Assembly: GCF_002005425.1 (NCBI RefSeq)
Contig: NZ_CP019704.1
Location: 2,934,001-2,998,000, forward strand
DNA length: 64,000 nt
Direction: 5' to 3'
Origin: Polaribacter sp. BM10
Lineage (GTDB): Bacteria > Bacteroidota > Bacteroidia > Flavobacteriales > Flavobacteriaceae
Shown here: in pieces, positions 21,786 to 31,441 of the stretch
Layout of the letters: each line of letters starts with the position of its first letter
Numbering within the stretch: position 1 is the first letter of the stretch
The notes under the pieces: generated by a model
Database searches by the model: none
The model's input: the letters and a program-made list of their open reading frames with translations, nothing else
What the model was told of the DNA's origin: nothing
Made by a program: the position numbers and the translations under genes

Positions 21786-22549
21786 GATTTATTTTTTTGT
21801 AAAATTTGTATTCTTTTAATTTGGTCTGCAAAGAAACCACTTTTTTCTGGATATTTCAAACTTAAAATTCGATAAGCTTGTATTGCGTTTTCATACTTCT
21901 TTTGTTCTAGATAAACTTTGGCTAAAGTTTCTGTCATTAAAGCAGCGTCTTGTTTGTTTTTTGTAACTGGTACAGCAATCGTTTTTCCTTTTTCTAAAGG
22001 CTCTATTTTAGGATTATTTTTAATAAATTTATTAATAATATCTTCTGCTTTTATTGTCTTTTTTATTGGTTTTTCTTCTGTTCTTACAATCGCCTTTTTA
22101 GTAGATAACTGCAGCCATTGTTGAAAAGAGTGACTTTCTGAGTTAGAGAATGACAAAGGTTTGCCTATTTCTAAATTTTCTTCTGCCTTATCAATAATCG
22201 TTGTTGTATTCGTTTCTTCATCAGCATTAATAGAAAGAATAGTTTCTTTTTGATGATTGTTTTCTAGTTTAGATGAAATTTGTTCGTGAATTGTTTCTTC
22301 TTTAGAAATTTCACTTTTAAAAGATGTTATGTAATTAAATAAAACAGTTCTGTCTGTTGTATATGCTGCCGTTAATTTTAACTCATTATTATACTTAAAA
22401 CTATCTTGATTTTTTAAGCCTTTTAAATACAAAGCTCTTGCTGCTTGAAAATAAGGAAATTCTTCGATTACAGATTTTAATTCGGCAGTTTCTATCTGCT
22501 GAATATCTGTTTTGCCTTTAGCGATTTGTATGAATGTAGAAGATTTCAA
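21782..22549 (-). CDS. TPR-like protein between lptE and secG
   Basis: This 255-aa protein has no signal peptide. The N-terminal part (residues 1-80) resembles a helical domain starting with LKSVIEEFPYFQAARALYLKGL. The middle is low-complexity and charged. The C-terminal 45 residues look like one tetratricopeptide repeat (LAKVYLEQKKYENAIQAYRILSLKYP). The start is a TTG at 22549 because a TAA lies two codons upstream in frame. The gene sits in the unit sigma-54 activator, lptE, this gene, secG. Such proteins are conserved in Bacteroidota beside lptE; the role is unknown. Confidence 0.8.
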   Translation of the reverse strand: MKSSTFIQIAKGKTDIQQIETAELKSVIEEFPYFQAARALYLKGLKNQDSFKYNNELKLTAAYTTDRTVLFNYITSFKSEISKEETIHEQISSKLENNHQKETILSINADEETNTTTIIDKAEENLEIGKPLSFSNSESHSFQQWLQLSTKKAIVRTEEKPIKKTIKAEDIINKFIKNNPKIEPLEKGKTIAVPVTKNKQDAALMTETLAKVYLEQKKYENAIQAYRILSLKYPEKSGFFADQIKRIQILQKNKS

Positions 22550-22564
22550 TATTTAAAATTTAGT

Positions 22565-23071
22565 TTACCATTTACCAACAGAAGCATTAAAAATATCTTG
22601 CGTAATTCTGTCTATAATTTCTTCAAAAGCTGCTTCTTGCACGCTGCCGGTTAATTGAGATGTTGCTGGATAATCAGAATAGAATGAAAACGATTTTTCG
22701 AAATCTTTTTTCTCATCAGTATTATTAATATATCTAACGTTTACGGTAATTGTTAACCTGTTTTGGGCAGAAGTTTGCGCAGATGTTGCACTCATAGGTG
22801 CAATTCTGTAACTTGTAATTTCTCCGCTGAAATGCAAGTCTCCGTTATTTGGCGTTAATGTTAAATTTGTTTGCCTTGTAAATAAATCTTGTAATTCGTT
22901 TGTGAATTGCTGACTTAAAGTTGGCTCTATTAATTGGGCTTGATTGGGAAAAAAATCTACTTGAATTGTTTTTGCATTACCAACATCACCACCTGTAAAA
23001 CCGTAAATTCCGCAACCAATTAATAAAAAAGAACTAATTGTAAAAAGTACTGTGTAAATTAATTTTTTCAT
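22565..23071 (-). CDS. lptE: LPS-assembly lipoprotein LptE
   Basis: This 168-aa outer-membrane lipoprotein has the signal peptide MKKLIYTVLFTISSFLLIGC, with the lipidated Cys at residue 20. The mature part, GIYGFTGGDVGNAKTIQVDFFPNQAQL, is the LptE signature of Bacteroidota. TSYRIAPMSATSAQTSAQNRLTITVNV is the conserved core strand pair. In the Lpt machine LptE plugs the LptD barrel that inserts lipopolysaccharide in the outer leaflet. It lies two bases after the sigma-54 activator stop. Confidence 0.92.
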   Translation of the reverse strand: MKKLIYTVLFTISSFLLIGCGIYGFTGGDVGNAKTIQVDFFPNQAQLIEPTLSQQFTNELQDLFTRQTNLTLTPNNGDLHFSGEITSYRIAPMSATSAQTSAQNRLTITVNVRYINNTDEKKDFEKSFSFYSDYPATSQLTGSVQEAAFEEIIDRITQDIFNASVGKW

Positions 23072-23073
23072 AA

Positions 23074-24297
23074 TTATAAATCGTATTGTTTAATTTTTCT
23101 GTACAATGTTCTTTCAGAAATACCTAGTTCTTTAGCAGCAAGTTTTCTTTTATTATTGTTCTTTTCTAAAGATTTTTTTATCATTTCAATTTCTTTGTCT
23201 TGTAATGATAAAGATTCATCTTCTTCTATAGTTTCTATAAAATCGTATTCTTTGTCTTCAGAATTATTTTGCGGAATATTTAGAACTTCGATATCGTGTT
23301 CTTTTAATTCTTTATCGCTATAAATTTTTTCTAATAATTGATGATTTTCTTCTTGTACTTGTTCTATATCTCCGTTTTTCATTAAATCTAACGTTAACTT
23401 TTTTAAATCGTTAATGTCGTTTCTCATGTCAAACAAAATCTTGTACATAATGTCTCTTTCCGTAGAAAAATCATTTTCTTTTTTACCACCAACAACTGCT
23501 GGCAAATTACCGTTGTTATTAGGTAAATATTGGTTTAGCTTAGAAGCTGTAATGGTTCTACTTTCTTCGATTACAGAAATTTGTTCTGCTAAGTTTTTTA
23601 ACTGACGAATGTTACCCGGAAAGCGATAGTTTAATAAAACATTTACTGCATTTTCATCTAATCGAATAGAGGGCATTCTATATTTCTGAGCAAAATCTGC
23701 TGCAAATTTTCGAAATAATAAATGAATATCTTCATTACGATCTCTTAAGGCAGGTAATTGAATTTCTACAGTGCTTAATCTGTAATACAAATCTTCTCTA
23801 AAACGTTCTTTTTCTATAGCTGCTTGCATATTTACGTTAGTTGCAGCTACAATTCTAACGTTCGTTTTTAAAGTTTTAGAAGAACCAACTTTTATAAACT
23901 CTCCGTTTTCTAAAACACGTAATAATCTTACTTGGGTTGTTAAAGGTAACTCACCAACTTCATCTAAAAATATGGTACCACCATCAGCTACTTCAAAGTA
24001 TCCTTTTCTGTCTTGTGTAGCACCTGTAAAAGATCCTTTTTCGTGACCAAAAAGTTCGCTATCAATAGTTCCTTCTGGTATTGCACCACAGTTTACAGCA
24101 ATGTATTTTGCATGTTTTCTATGAGATAAAGAATGTATTATTTTAGGAATACTTTCTTTACCAACACCACTTTCTCCGGTAACTAATACAGAAATATCTG
24201 TAGGTGCAACTCTTACGGCTTTTTCTAAAGCTCTATTAAGTTGCAAATCGTTACCAATTATGCCAAAACGTTGTTTGATTGCTTGTAAGTTTTCCAT
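23074..24297 (-). CDS. Sigma-54-dependent transcriptional activator (AAA+ and Fis-type HTH)
   Basis: This 407-aa protein begins directly with the sigma-54 interaction ATPase. It has Walker A GESGVGKE (residue about 41), the GSFTGA loop that contacts sigma-54 (about 92), Walker B GGTIFLDEVGEL (about 108) and the arginine-finger region further on. The C-terminal Fis-type helix-turn-helix is NNKRKLAAKELGISERTLYRKIKQY. There is no receiver or PAS domain at the N-terminus, so input is not visible. A charged linker lies at about 270-355. It heads the operon with lptE and secG and is separated from miaB by a strong terminator. The target genes are unknown; RpoN is not in the window. Confidence 0.93.
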   Translation of the reverse strand: MENLQAIKQRFGIIGNDLQLNRALEKAVRVAPTDISVLVTGESGVGKESIPKIIHSLSHRKHAKYIAVNCGAIPEGTIDSELFGHEKGSFTGATQDRKGYFEVADGGTIFLDEVGELPLTTQVRLLRVLENGEFIKVGSSKTLKTNVRIVAATNVNMQAAIEKERFREDLYYRLSTVEIQLPALRDRNEDIHLLFRKFAADFAQKYRMPSIRLDENAVNVLLNYRFPGNIRQLKNLAEQISVIEESRTITASKLNQYLPNNNGNLPAVVGGKKENDFSTERDIMYKILFDMRNDINDLKKLTLDLMKNGDIEQVQEENHQLLEKIYSDKELKEHDIEVLNIPQNNSEDKEYDFIETIEEDESLSLQDKEIEMIKKSLEKNNNKRKLAAKELGISERTLYRKIKQYDL

Positions 24298-24317
24298 TTT
24301 CTTTTTCTTAGAATAGA

Positions 24318-24366
24318 GAAAAAAGAATCTAGAGATAAGGTTTTTCTTAAAACCTATCTCTAGATT
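24318..24366 (-). terminator. Strong terminator after miaB
   Basis: An 18-bp stem with one bulged A (24326-24344 with 24349-24366, starting AATCTAGAGAT) closes a 4-nt loop. On the minus strand it is followed by a T-rich tract. It isolates miaB from the sigma-54 activator. Confidence 0.85.
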
Positions 24367-24379
24367 TCTTTTCTAAAAA

Positions 24380-25837
24380 TTAATTATTATCAGAATACCC
24401 AATAACAGTTCCTTTTAAGGTTGCAGAAGTACAATCTTCTATTTTAACCATTACAAAGTCTCCTAATTTATAGTTTCCTTTATCAAAAACAGCAACGGTG
24501 TTTTGGGTATTTCTACCTTTCCATTCGTTAGGATTTTTCTTAGAAGTACCTTCAATTAAAAATTCTTCTACTTTACCTAGATGTTGTTTAGTTCTGTATA
24601 AGGCATGTTCTTGTTGTAAATCTATAACTTCTTGTAATCTTCTTTTTTTAACTTCTTGCGGTACATCATCTTCCATTTTGTTACCGGCTAAAGTACCTGG
24701 TCTTTCAGAATAAGAAAACATAAAACCAAAATCGTATTTTACATATCTCATTAGGTCTAAAGTATCTTGATGATCTTGCTCTGTTTCTCCGCAGAAACCA
24801 ACAATCATATCTTGAGATAAAGACATTTCTGGTACAATTTTAAAAATATTGTCAACCAGCTCCATATATTCTTCTCTAGTATGTTGTCTGTTCATTGCTT
24901 TTAACATGGCGTTACTTCCGCTTTGAACAGGTAAGTGTAAATATTTACAAATATTTTTATGTTTAGCCATTACATGAATAACGTCTAAATGCATGTCTTG
25001 CGGATTCGATGTAGAAAAACGAAAACGAGTTTTTGGAAATTTAGTAGCGCAAATATCTAGCAACTCTGCAAAACCAACTGCAGTAGCTTGTGCCATTTCA
25101 GAAGCTTTTTTAAAATCTTTCTTTAAACCGCCGCCATACCATAAATAACTATCTACGTTTTGACCAAGTAAAGTAATTTCTTTATAATTTTGATCTACCA
25201 TTTGACCAATTTCTTCTAAAATACTTTTAGGGTCTCTACTTCTTTCTCTACCACGTGTAAAAGGAACTACGCAAAAAGTACACATATTATCGCAACCTCT
25301 GGTAATAGAAACAAATGCAGATACACCGTTAGAATTTAAACGAACTGGAGCAATATCTCCGTAAGTTTCTTCTTTAGATAAAATTACATTTACGGCATCT
25401 CTACCTTCATTAACTTCTTCTAATAAGTTAGGTAAATCTTTATAAGCATCTGGGCCTACAACTAAGTCTACAATTTTTTCTTCTTCTAAAAACTTTTCTT
25501 TTAGACGTTCTGCCATACAGCCTAAAACGCCTACTTTCATGTTTTTATTAGATTCTCTTTTTACTCTATTGTATTTTTGTAAACGCTTACGAACAGTAGT
25601 TTCTGCTTTTTCTCGGATAGAACATGTGTTCACCAAAACCAAGTCTGCTTCTTCTAATATTTGGGTTGTATTATAACCTTGCTTGTCTAAAATAGCAGCA
25701 ACAATTTCACTATCATTCATATTCATTTGACAACCGTAGCTTTCAATAAATAATTTTTTAGTGTTTTGTTCTTTATTTTCTGTAACAAGTGCTTTACCTT
25801 GTATTCTTTCGTCTATTACTTTTTCGATTTGCTCCAT
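24380..25837 (-). CDS. miaB: tRNA-2-methylthio-N6-isopentenyladenosine synthase
   Basis: This 485-aa radical-SAM methylthiotransferase thiomethylates i6A37 in tRNAs that read UNN codons. The N-terminal UPF0004 domain carries three cysteines (ESYGCQMN at about 34, VNTCSIREKAE, VLGCMAER). The radical SAM CxxxCxxC is GCDNMCTFCVVPF at about residue 183. A TRAM domain ends the protein. The N-terminus has about 25 extra residues before the conserved start. It has its own terminator and a -7 element TATATTTGC upstream. Confidence 0.96.
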   Translation of the reverse strand: MEQIEKVIDERIQGKALVTENKEQNTKKLFIESYGCQMNMNDSEIVAAILDKQGYNTTQILEEADLVLVNTCSIREKAETTVRKRLQKYNRVKRESNKNMKVGVLGCMAERLKEKFLEEEKIVDLVVGPDAYKDLPNLLEEVNEGRDAVNVILSKEETYGDIAPVRLNSNGVSAFVSITRGCDNMCTFCVVPFTRGRERSRDPKSILEEIGQMVDQNYKEITLLGQNVDSYLWYGGGLKKDFKKASEMAQATAVGFAELLDICATKFPKTRFRFSTSNPQDMHLDVIHVMAKHKNICKYLHLPVQSGSNAMLKAMNRQHTREEYMELVDNIFKIVPEMSLSQDMIVGFCGETEQDHQDTLDLMRYVKYDFGFMFSYSERPGTLAGNKMEDDVPQEVKKRRLQEVIDLQQEHALYRTKQHLGKVEEFLIEGTSKKNPNEWKGRNTQNTVAVFDKGNYKLGDFVMVKIEDCTSATLKGTVIGYSDNN

Positions 25838-26210
25838 AATTCAAAAAATGAGATGCAAATATACAACCAAAATTCAAATTGAATGACAAATTGGCAGAAA
25901 ACAAATAATTATCAATTATAAATTAACAGAAATATAAAGAACATTCATTTTTTCTAATTTATGTTCAATCTTTTGAACCCTGTTTTTAAGATTTACTTTG
26001 ATATACTTCAAAATAAATCAAAAAAATAAAATTCATAAAACAGAATTTAAAAGTTTAATTAATGTAAATTTAAGTTGATTTTAAAGGTCTTTTTGTATTA
26101 AAAATGATGTAAAAAGAAACTAAAAAAAGAATTAATAAAAAAAACTACATACTTTTGCAGTTGGATAAAGTGCGATTTCGATTGCATTAATTACGAAAAC
26201 AGAAAGATAA
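25838..26210. promoter_or_regulatory. Divergent promoter region for miaB and topA
   Basis: This 373-bp gap holds no ORF. On the minus strand TATATTTGC (25863-25855) matches the Bacteroidota -7 element for miaB. On the plus strand TACTTTTGC (26150-26158) is a perfect -7 element for topA, about 50 bp before its ATG. Neither has an obvious -33 TTG at the usual spacing. The rest is A/T-rich with no other structure seen. Confidence 0.55.
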
Positions 26211-28730
26211 ATGGCAAAGAATTTAGTAATTGTAGAGTCACCAGCTAAAGCGAAGACGATAGAAAAATTTTTAGGAAAAGATTTTCAAGTAGAGTCTAGT
26301 TATGGGCACATTGCAGACTTACCTTCTAAAGAATTAGGAATTGATGTAGATGGAGACTTTAGTCCTAAATATATAGTATCAGACGATAAAAAACCAGTTG
26401 TAAAAAAGTTAAGAACTTTAGCGAAAAAAGCAGACACTGTATGGTTAGCAAGTGATGAGGATCGAGAAGGAGAAGCTATTGCGTGGCACTTAAAAGAGCA
26501 GCTAGATTTAAAAGACGATAACACAAAACGTATCGTTTTTCATGAAATTACTAAAAATGCCATTTTAAAAGCTGTTGATAATCCTAGAGATATAGACTAT
26601 AATATGGTTAATGCACAGCAAGCGCGTAGAGTTTTAGATAGGCTTGTTGGTTACGAATTGTCGCCAGTTTTATGGCGTAAAGTAAAAGGAGGATTATCTG
26701 CAGGTAGAGTTCAATCTGTTGCTGTAAGGTTAATTGTAGAAAGAGAACGTAGTATTTTAGATTTTAAACCAGCTACACATTATAAAGTAGTAGCACAGTT
26801 TTCTAATTTAGAAGGAAAATCTTTTAAAGCAACAATACCAAAAAACTTCGACTCTAAAAAAGCGGCAGAAAGTTTTTTAAATTCTTGTGCAAATGCAGAT
26901 TTTAAAATTGCAGATTTAACTAAAAAACCTGCAAAAAAATCTCCGGCAGCACCGTTTACAACTTCTACATTACAACAAGAAGCATCAAGAAAATTAGGGT
27001 TTCCGGTAGGTAAAACAATGCAAGTAGCACAGCGTTTGTATGAAGCCGGTTTAATTACTTATATGAGAACAGATAGTGTAAACTTATCTGTAGACGCAAG
27101 AAATGCTGCTGAAGAAGAAATAAGCAATTATTACGGAAAAGAATATAGTAAGCAACGTGTTTTTAAATCGAAAGCAAAAGGAGCTCAAGAAGCTCACGAA
27201 GCGATTAGACCAACAAACATGAAAATGCATTCTATAGATACAGAATACGATCAAAATAGATTGTATGATTTAATCTGGAAAAGAACATTGGCGTCTCAAA
27301 TGAGCGATGCACAATTAGAGCGTACAAACGTTAAAATAGAAAATTCTGAAAACGATAAAATCTTTACTGCAAACGGAGAGATGATTAAGTTTGAAGGTTT
27401 CTTAAAGGTTTATTTAGAAGGTAATGATGATGAAGATGGTGAAGAACAAGCTGGTATGTTACCAAATTTAAAAGTAAACGATGCTTTAGAATATACATTT
27501 ATAAACGCAACACAGCGTTTTACGAGTCCACCATACAGATTTACAGAAGCTTCTTTGGTAAAACAATTAGAAGAATTAGGTATTGGTAGACCATCTACGT
27601 ATGCACCAACAATTTCTACGGTTCAAAGAAGAGGTTATATAGAAAAAGGACAAAACGAAGGTGTAGAAAGAGAATATCAGCAATTAATTTTAGCTAATGG
27701 TGTCGTAAAAAGCGAAACGTTATCAGAAAAAACAGGTTCTAATAAAAACAAATTAGTGCCAACAGATATTGGTAATATTGTAAACGACTTTTTGGTAGCT
27801 AATTTTTCTAATATTTTAGACTTCGGATTTACAGCTCGAGTTGAAAATTCTTTTGATGATATTTCTGAAGGAGATGAAGATTGGATAGAAATGATTAAAA
27901 GTTTCTACATCAAATTTCATGATAATGTTGAAGATGTTAAAGAAAATGCAGAAAGAGAATCCGGAGAACGTATTTTAGGTAAACATCCAGAGTCTGGCAA
28001 AACAGTTTTAGTGCGTTTAGGTAAATTTGGTCCTATAGCGCAAATTGGTGCGCCAGAAGACGAAGAAAAACAATTTGCGAGTCTTAACAAAGATCAGCAA
28101 TTAGGTACAATTACTTTAGAAGAAGCTTTAGATTTATTTTTGTTGCCAAAAACTTTAGGTACATACGAAGGTGAAGAAGTTATTGTTTCTAATGGTCGTT
28201 TTGGACCTTACATCCGTTTCGGAAAAATGTTTGTTTCTCTTGATAAAGGAGAGAATCCGATGGAAGTAGATATGGCAAGAGCAGAAGAATTAATTGTTGC
28301 TAAGCAAAAGGCAGATGCGCCAATTTATCATTACGAAGATTTACCAGTACAAAAAGGTGTTGGGCGTTTTGGGCCATTTATCAAATGGAACTCAATGTTT
28401 ATCAACGTAAATAAAAAATACGATTTCGATAATTTATCTGATGATGATATTGTTGAGTTAATCGAGGTGAAAAAGCAAAAAGAAATAGATAAAGTTATTC
28501 ATAATTGGGAAGACGAAGGTATTCGAGTTGAAAAAGCAAGATGGGGTCGTTTTAATGTAATAAAAGGTAAAATTAAAATTGAATTACCTAAAACTACAGA
28601 TATAGAAAAACTAACCAAAGCAGAAGCTATCAAAATGATAGAAGCTAAAGCACCTAAGAAAAAGGCAGCAAAGAAAAAACCAGCAGCTAAAAAGAAAACT
28701 ACAGCTAAAAAAACGACAAAGAAGAAATAA
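26211..28730 (+). CDS. topA: DNA topoisomerase I
   Basis: This 839-aa type IA topoisomerase relaxes negatively supercoiled DNA. The TOPRIM domain is at the start (VESPAKAKTIEKFLG and DEDREGEAIAWHL). The active-site Tyr lies in YMRTDS near residue 286. SAGRVQSVAVRLI is typical. Instead of classic zinc fingers the C-terminal part has several HPESGKTVLVRLGKFGP-type repeats. It ends in a Lys/Ala-rich basic tail (about residues 815-839) that should bind DNA. The start is the ATG at 26211. Confidence 0.97.
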   Translation: MAKNLVIVESPAKAKTIEKFLGKDFQVESSYGHIADLPSKELGIDVDGDFSPKYIVSDDKKPVVKKLRTLAKKADTVWLASDEDREGEAIAWHLKEQLDLKDDNTKRIVFHEITKNAILKAVDNPRDIDYNMVNAQQARRVLDRLVGYELSPVLWRKVKGGLSAGRVQSVAVRLIVERERSILDFKPATHYKVVAQFSNLEGKSFKATIPKNFDSKKAAESFLNSCANADFKIADLTKKPAKKSPAAPFTTSTLQQEASRKLGFPVGKTMQVAQRLYEAGLITYMRTDSVNLSVDARNAAEEEISNYYGKEYSKQRVFKSKAKGAQEAHEAIRPTNMKMHSIDTEYDQNRLYDLIWKRTLASQMSDAQLERTNVKIENSENDKIFTANGEMIKFEGFLKVYLEGNDDEDGEEQAGMLPNLKVNDALEYTFINATQRFTSPPYRFTEASLVKQLEELGIGRPSTYAPTISTVQRRGYIEKGQNEGVEREYQQLILANGVVKSETLSEKTGSNKNKLVPTDIGNIVNDFLVANFSNILDFGFTARVENSFDDISEGDEDWIEMIKSFYIKFHDNVEDVKENAERESGERILGKHPESGKTVLVRLGKFGPIAQIGAPEDEEKQFASLNKDQQLGTITLEEALDLFLLPKTLGTYEGEEVIVSNGRFGPYIRFGKMFVSLDKGENPMEVDMARAEELIVAKQKADAPIYHYEDLPVQKGVGRFGPFIKWNSMFINVNKKYDFDNLSDDDIVELIEVKKQKEIDKVIHNWEDEGIRVEKARWGRFNVIKGKIKIELPKTTDIEKLTKAEAIKMIEAKAPKKKAAKKKPAAKKKTTAKKTTKKK

Positions 28731-28768
28731 TTAGTTAGTATCTTGCATACTTTATTTACAAAAAATTG

Positions 28769-29929
28769 ATGAGCCAAGACTTTTTAACCCCTATAAAAGA
28801 TTCGGTTGTTGCAAGTGTATTGCAGCAATCTCAGTCATGTTTGGGGCAACATATTCAAATACATTCTAAAGAAGAAGGCTTTCCTGATTTAGAAAATGTT
28901 CAAATAGCTATTTTTGGAGTAAAAGAAGATCGAAATTCACATAACAACTTTGGCTGTGGTGAAGATTTATTTAAAATAAGAGAAAAGTTTTATCAATTAT
29001 TTCCAGGGAATTGGCACACAAATATTGCAGATTTAGGAAATGTAGAAAAAGGTAATAAGGTTTCTGATACTTATTTTGCCGTTAAAGAAATTATAACTTC
29101 TTTAATCAAAGAAAACATTATTCCTGTTATAATTGGTGGTGGTCAAGATATAACTTACGTAAATTACAGAGCTTATGACGAGCTAGAGCAATCTGTAAAT
29201 ATTACGGCTGTAGATAGTAGATTCGATTTAGGAAATTTAGAAGGCGAATTAAGTTCTCAATCTTACTTGAGTAAAATTATTATGCAAGAGCCTAATAATT
29301 TATTTAATTACTGCAACGTTGGGTACCAAACCTATTTTAACTCTCAAGAAGAAATAGCATTGTTAGATAATTTATTTTTTGATGCATATCGATTAGGAAA
29401 ATCTAAAGAATTAGAAAATATAGAACCAGCATTTAGAAATGCAGATATTGTTTCTATAGATATTGGTGCTATTCGACAAAGTGAAGCACCGGCAAACAAT
29501 AATGCCTCTCCAAACGGATTTTACGGTGAAGAACTTTGTGCAATTTCTAGATATGCAGGTATTAGCGATAAAGTTTCGTCTTTTGGTATTTACGAATACA
29601 ATTCTAAGCTAGATAATAATAATCAAACAGCACATTTAATCGCACAAATTATTTGGTATTTTATAGAAGGAGTTAACTACAGAGTAAAAGATTATCCATT
29701 TTCAGGAAAAGAAAATTATCAGAAATTTACAGTTTTATTTGATGATGATGAACCTTTAACTTTTTACAAGAGTAATAAATCTGGTAGATGGTGGGTAGAA
29801 ATAAATATTTTGTCAAATAATAAATACAAAAGACATGCGTTAATACCATGTACATACCAAGATTACACAGAAGCAACCAAGCAAATTATACCAGAAAAAT
29901 GGTATAAAGCAATGAAAAAGATGGTGTAG
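28769..29929 (+). CDS. Arginase/formimidoylglutamase-fold protein with degenerate metal site
   Basis: This 386-aa protein belongs to the ureohydrolase superfamily by sequence pattern, and databases usually call such proteins formimidoylglutamase. Three of the six usual manganese ligands are changed. The GGGHD-type motif reads GGGQD (His to Gln), DAHFD reads DSRFD (His to Arg) and DIDxF reads DIGAI (second Asp to Gly). Catalysis by the usual dimanganese mechanism is therefore unlikely. I use the ATG at 28769; the TTG directly before is in frame but unnecessary. It lies 38 bp after topA and 106 bp before gldK. This position suggests a role linked to gliding or type IX secretion rather than histidine breakdown, and no hut genes are nearby. 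Confidence 0.85.
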   Translation: MSQDFLTPIKDSVVASVLQQSQSCLGQHIQIHSKEEGFPDLENVQIAIFGVKEDRNSHNNFGCGEDLFKIREKFYQLFPGNWHTNIADLGNVEKGNKVSDTYFAVKEIITSLIKENIIPVIIGGGQDITYVNYRAYDELEQSVNITAVDSRFDLGNLEGELSSQSYLSKIIMQEPNNLFNYCNVGYQTYFNSQEEIALLDNLFFDAYRLGKSKELENIEPAFRNADIVSIDIGAIRQSEAPANNNASPNGFYGEELCAISRYAGISDKVSSFGIYEYNSKLDNNNQTAHLIAQIIWYFIEGVNYRVKDYPFSGKENYQKFTVLFDDDEPLTFYKSNKSGRWWVEINILSNNKYKRHALIPCTYQDYTEATKQIIPEKWYKAMKKMV

Positions 29930-30035
29930 TTTATAAGATTATAAAAAAATGAATACGTTAAATGCAATTTCAATATTGTTTTTTAACAAAAAAAATAATA
30001 GGTTTACGAACTTTTAGTTAAGATATAAACAGAAT

Positions 30036-31409
30036 ATGAAGAAAGCAGCAATATTTGCACTTTTATTAGCAGTAATTTACAGTTGTGGCTCTAATGATAG
30101 AGGAGAGTTGGTGGGTGTTAAAGTTAAGAAGAAATGGTTTTCAGAAAAACCATACGGTATGGCTTTAATTCCTGGTGGTTCATTTACAATGGGTAAGCAA
30201 GATCAAGATATTATCGGTACTATGAATGCACCAACAAAAACAGTTACTGTTAGGCCTTATTATATGGATGAAACTGAAGTTACTAACAATGAATACAAAG
30301 AATTTGTTCATTGGGTTAGAGATTCTATCGTAAGAACAAGATTGGGATATCAAGCAGAGTTTGCCGCTTTAAGTGCTGCTCCAGATCCTAACGGAGCTTT
30401 ACCTTCTGGTGGAATACATGAGTATGCTTTTGCTACAGTAGATACTACAGATGCAACACCTTACCAAAGATATATGTATGAAAACTACTGGAGCTTAGGC
30501 GATGGTATCGATTCTATAAAACCATTAAATTGGGAAACTGAATTGGTTTGGAAAAAAGAAGAATATCCAGATATGGATTATGTAGAGGTAATGGATTCTC
30601 TTTATATTAGTAGAGAAGAAGCCGTAGACGGTATTAGAACTTTTAATCCTAAATTCTTAAAGTATAGATATTCTTGGTTTGATAGAGATAATGCTGCAAG
30701 AAAAGGAGGAAATAGAAAAGATTTTGTTCAAACTGAAGTTTTAAATATTTACCCAGATACAACTGCTTGGGTAAAAGATTTTAATTATTCATACAATGAT
30801 CCTATGCACCAAGATTATTTTTATCACCAATCTTATGGAGATTATCCTGTTGTTGGTATAACTTGGGAGCAAGCAAATGCTTTTTGTAATTGGAGAACTA
30901 AAAAGAAAAACGATTATTTAAAAGGAAGAAAAAACGCTACTCAAGTACCAGATTTTAGATTGCCTACAGAAGCAGAATGGGAATATGCTGCACGTGGAGG
31001 TTTAGAATTTGCAACATATCCATGGGGAACAGGAGGAACAACAAGTGATAGAGGTTGCTTTTTAGCAAACTTTAAGCCTGTAAGAGGTAACTATGCGGTA
31101 GACGGTGCTTTATATACTATGGAAGCTAAGTCTTTTAATGCAAACGATTATGGTTTGTACAATATGGCTGGTAATGTTTCTGAATGGACAAATACAGCAT
31201 ATAATTTATCTTCTTACTACATGGCTTCTACAATGAACCCTAATGTTGAGGATAGAAAAAATAAAAGAAAAATTGTAAGAGGTGGTTCATGGAAAGATGT
31301 AGCATACTTTTTAGAAGTAAGTTCTAGAGATTATGAATATGCAGATACTGCAAGAAGCTACATTGGTTTTAGAACCGTTCAAAACTATATCGGAACAGGA
31401 AATAAATAA
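30036..31409 (+). CDS. gldK: Gliding motility lipoprotein GldK (type IX secretion)
   Basis: This 457-aa lipoprotein has the signal peptide MKKAAIFALLLAVIYSC, with Cys at about 17. Most of the rest is an FGE-sulfatase (SUMF1) fold: MALIPGGSFTMGKQDQD near residue 43, MDETEVTNNEYKEFVHW, FRLPTEAEWEYAARGG near 310 and RIVRGGSWKDVAYFLEVSSRD-like segments at the end. GldK (PorK) forms a ring with GldN under the outer membrane in the type IX secretion system. It is the first gene of the K-L-M-N operon. The sulfatase-activating Cys pair is not expected or seen. Confidence 0.97.
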   Translation: MKKAAIFALLLAVIYSCGSNDRGELVGVKVKKKWFSEKPYGMALIPGGSFTMGKQDQDIIGTMNAPTKTVTVRPYYMDETEVTNNEYKEFVHWVRDSIVRTRLGYQAEFAALSAAPDPNGALPSGGIHEYAFATVDTTDATPYQRYMYENYWSLGDGIDSIKPLNWETELVWKKEEYPDMDYVEVMDSLYISREEAVDGIRTFNPKFLKYRYSWFDRDNAARKGGNRKDFVQTEVLNIYPDTTAWVKDFNYSYNDPMHQDYFYHQSYGDYPVVGITWEQANAFCNWRTKKKNDYLKGRKNATQVPDFRLPTEAEWEYAARGGLEFATYPWGTGGTTSDRGCFLANFKPVRGNYAVDGALYTMEAKSFNANDYGLYNMAGNVSEWTNTAYNLSSYYMASTMNPNVEDRKNKRKIVRGGSWKDVAYFLEVSSRDYEYADTARSYIGFRTVQNYIGTGNK

Positions 31410-31441
31410 TAATAAAAACCCCTAAATTAATTTAAAGAAAA

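Noticed and set aside
28769..29929. Active formimidoylglutamase of histidine degradation
   Set aside because: Key metal ligands are missing (GGGQD, DSRFD, DIGAI) and no hutH, hutU or hutI genes are nearby.
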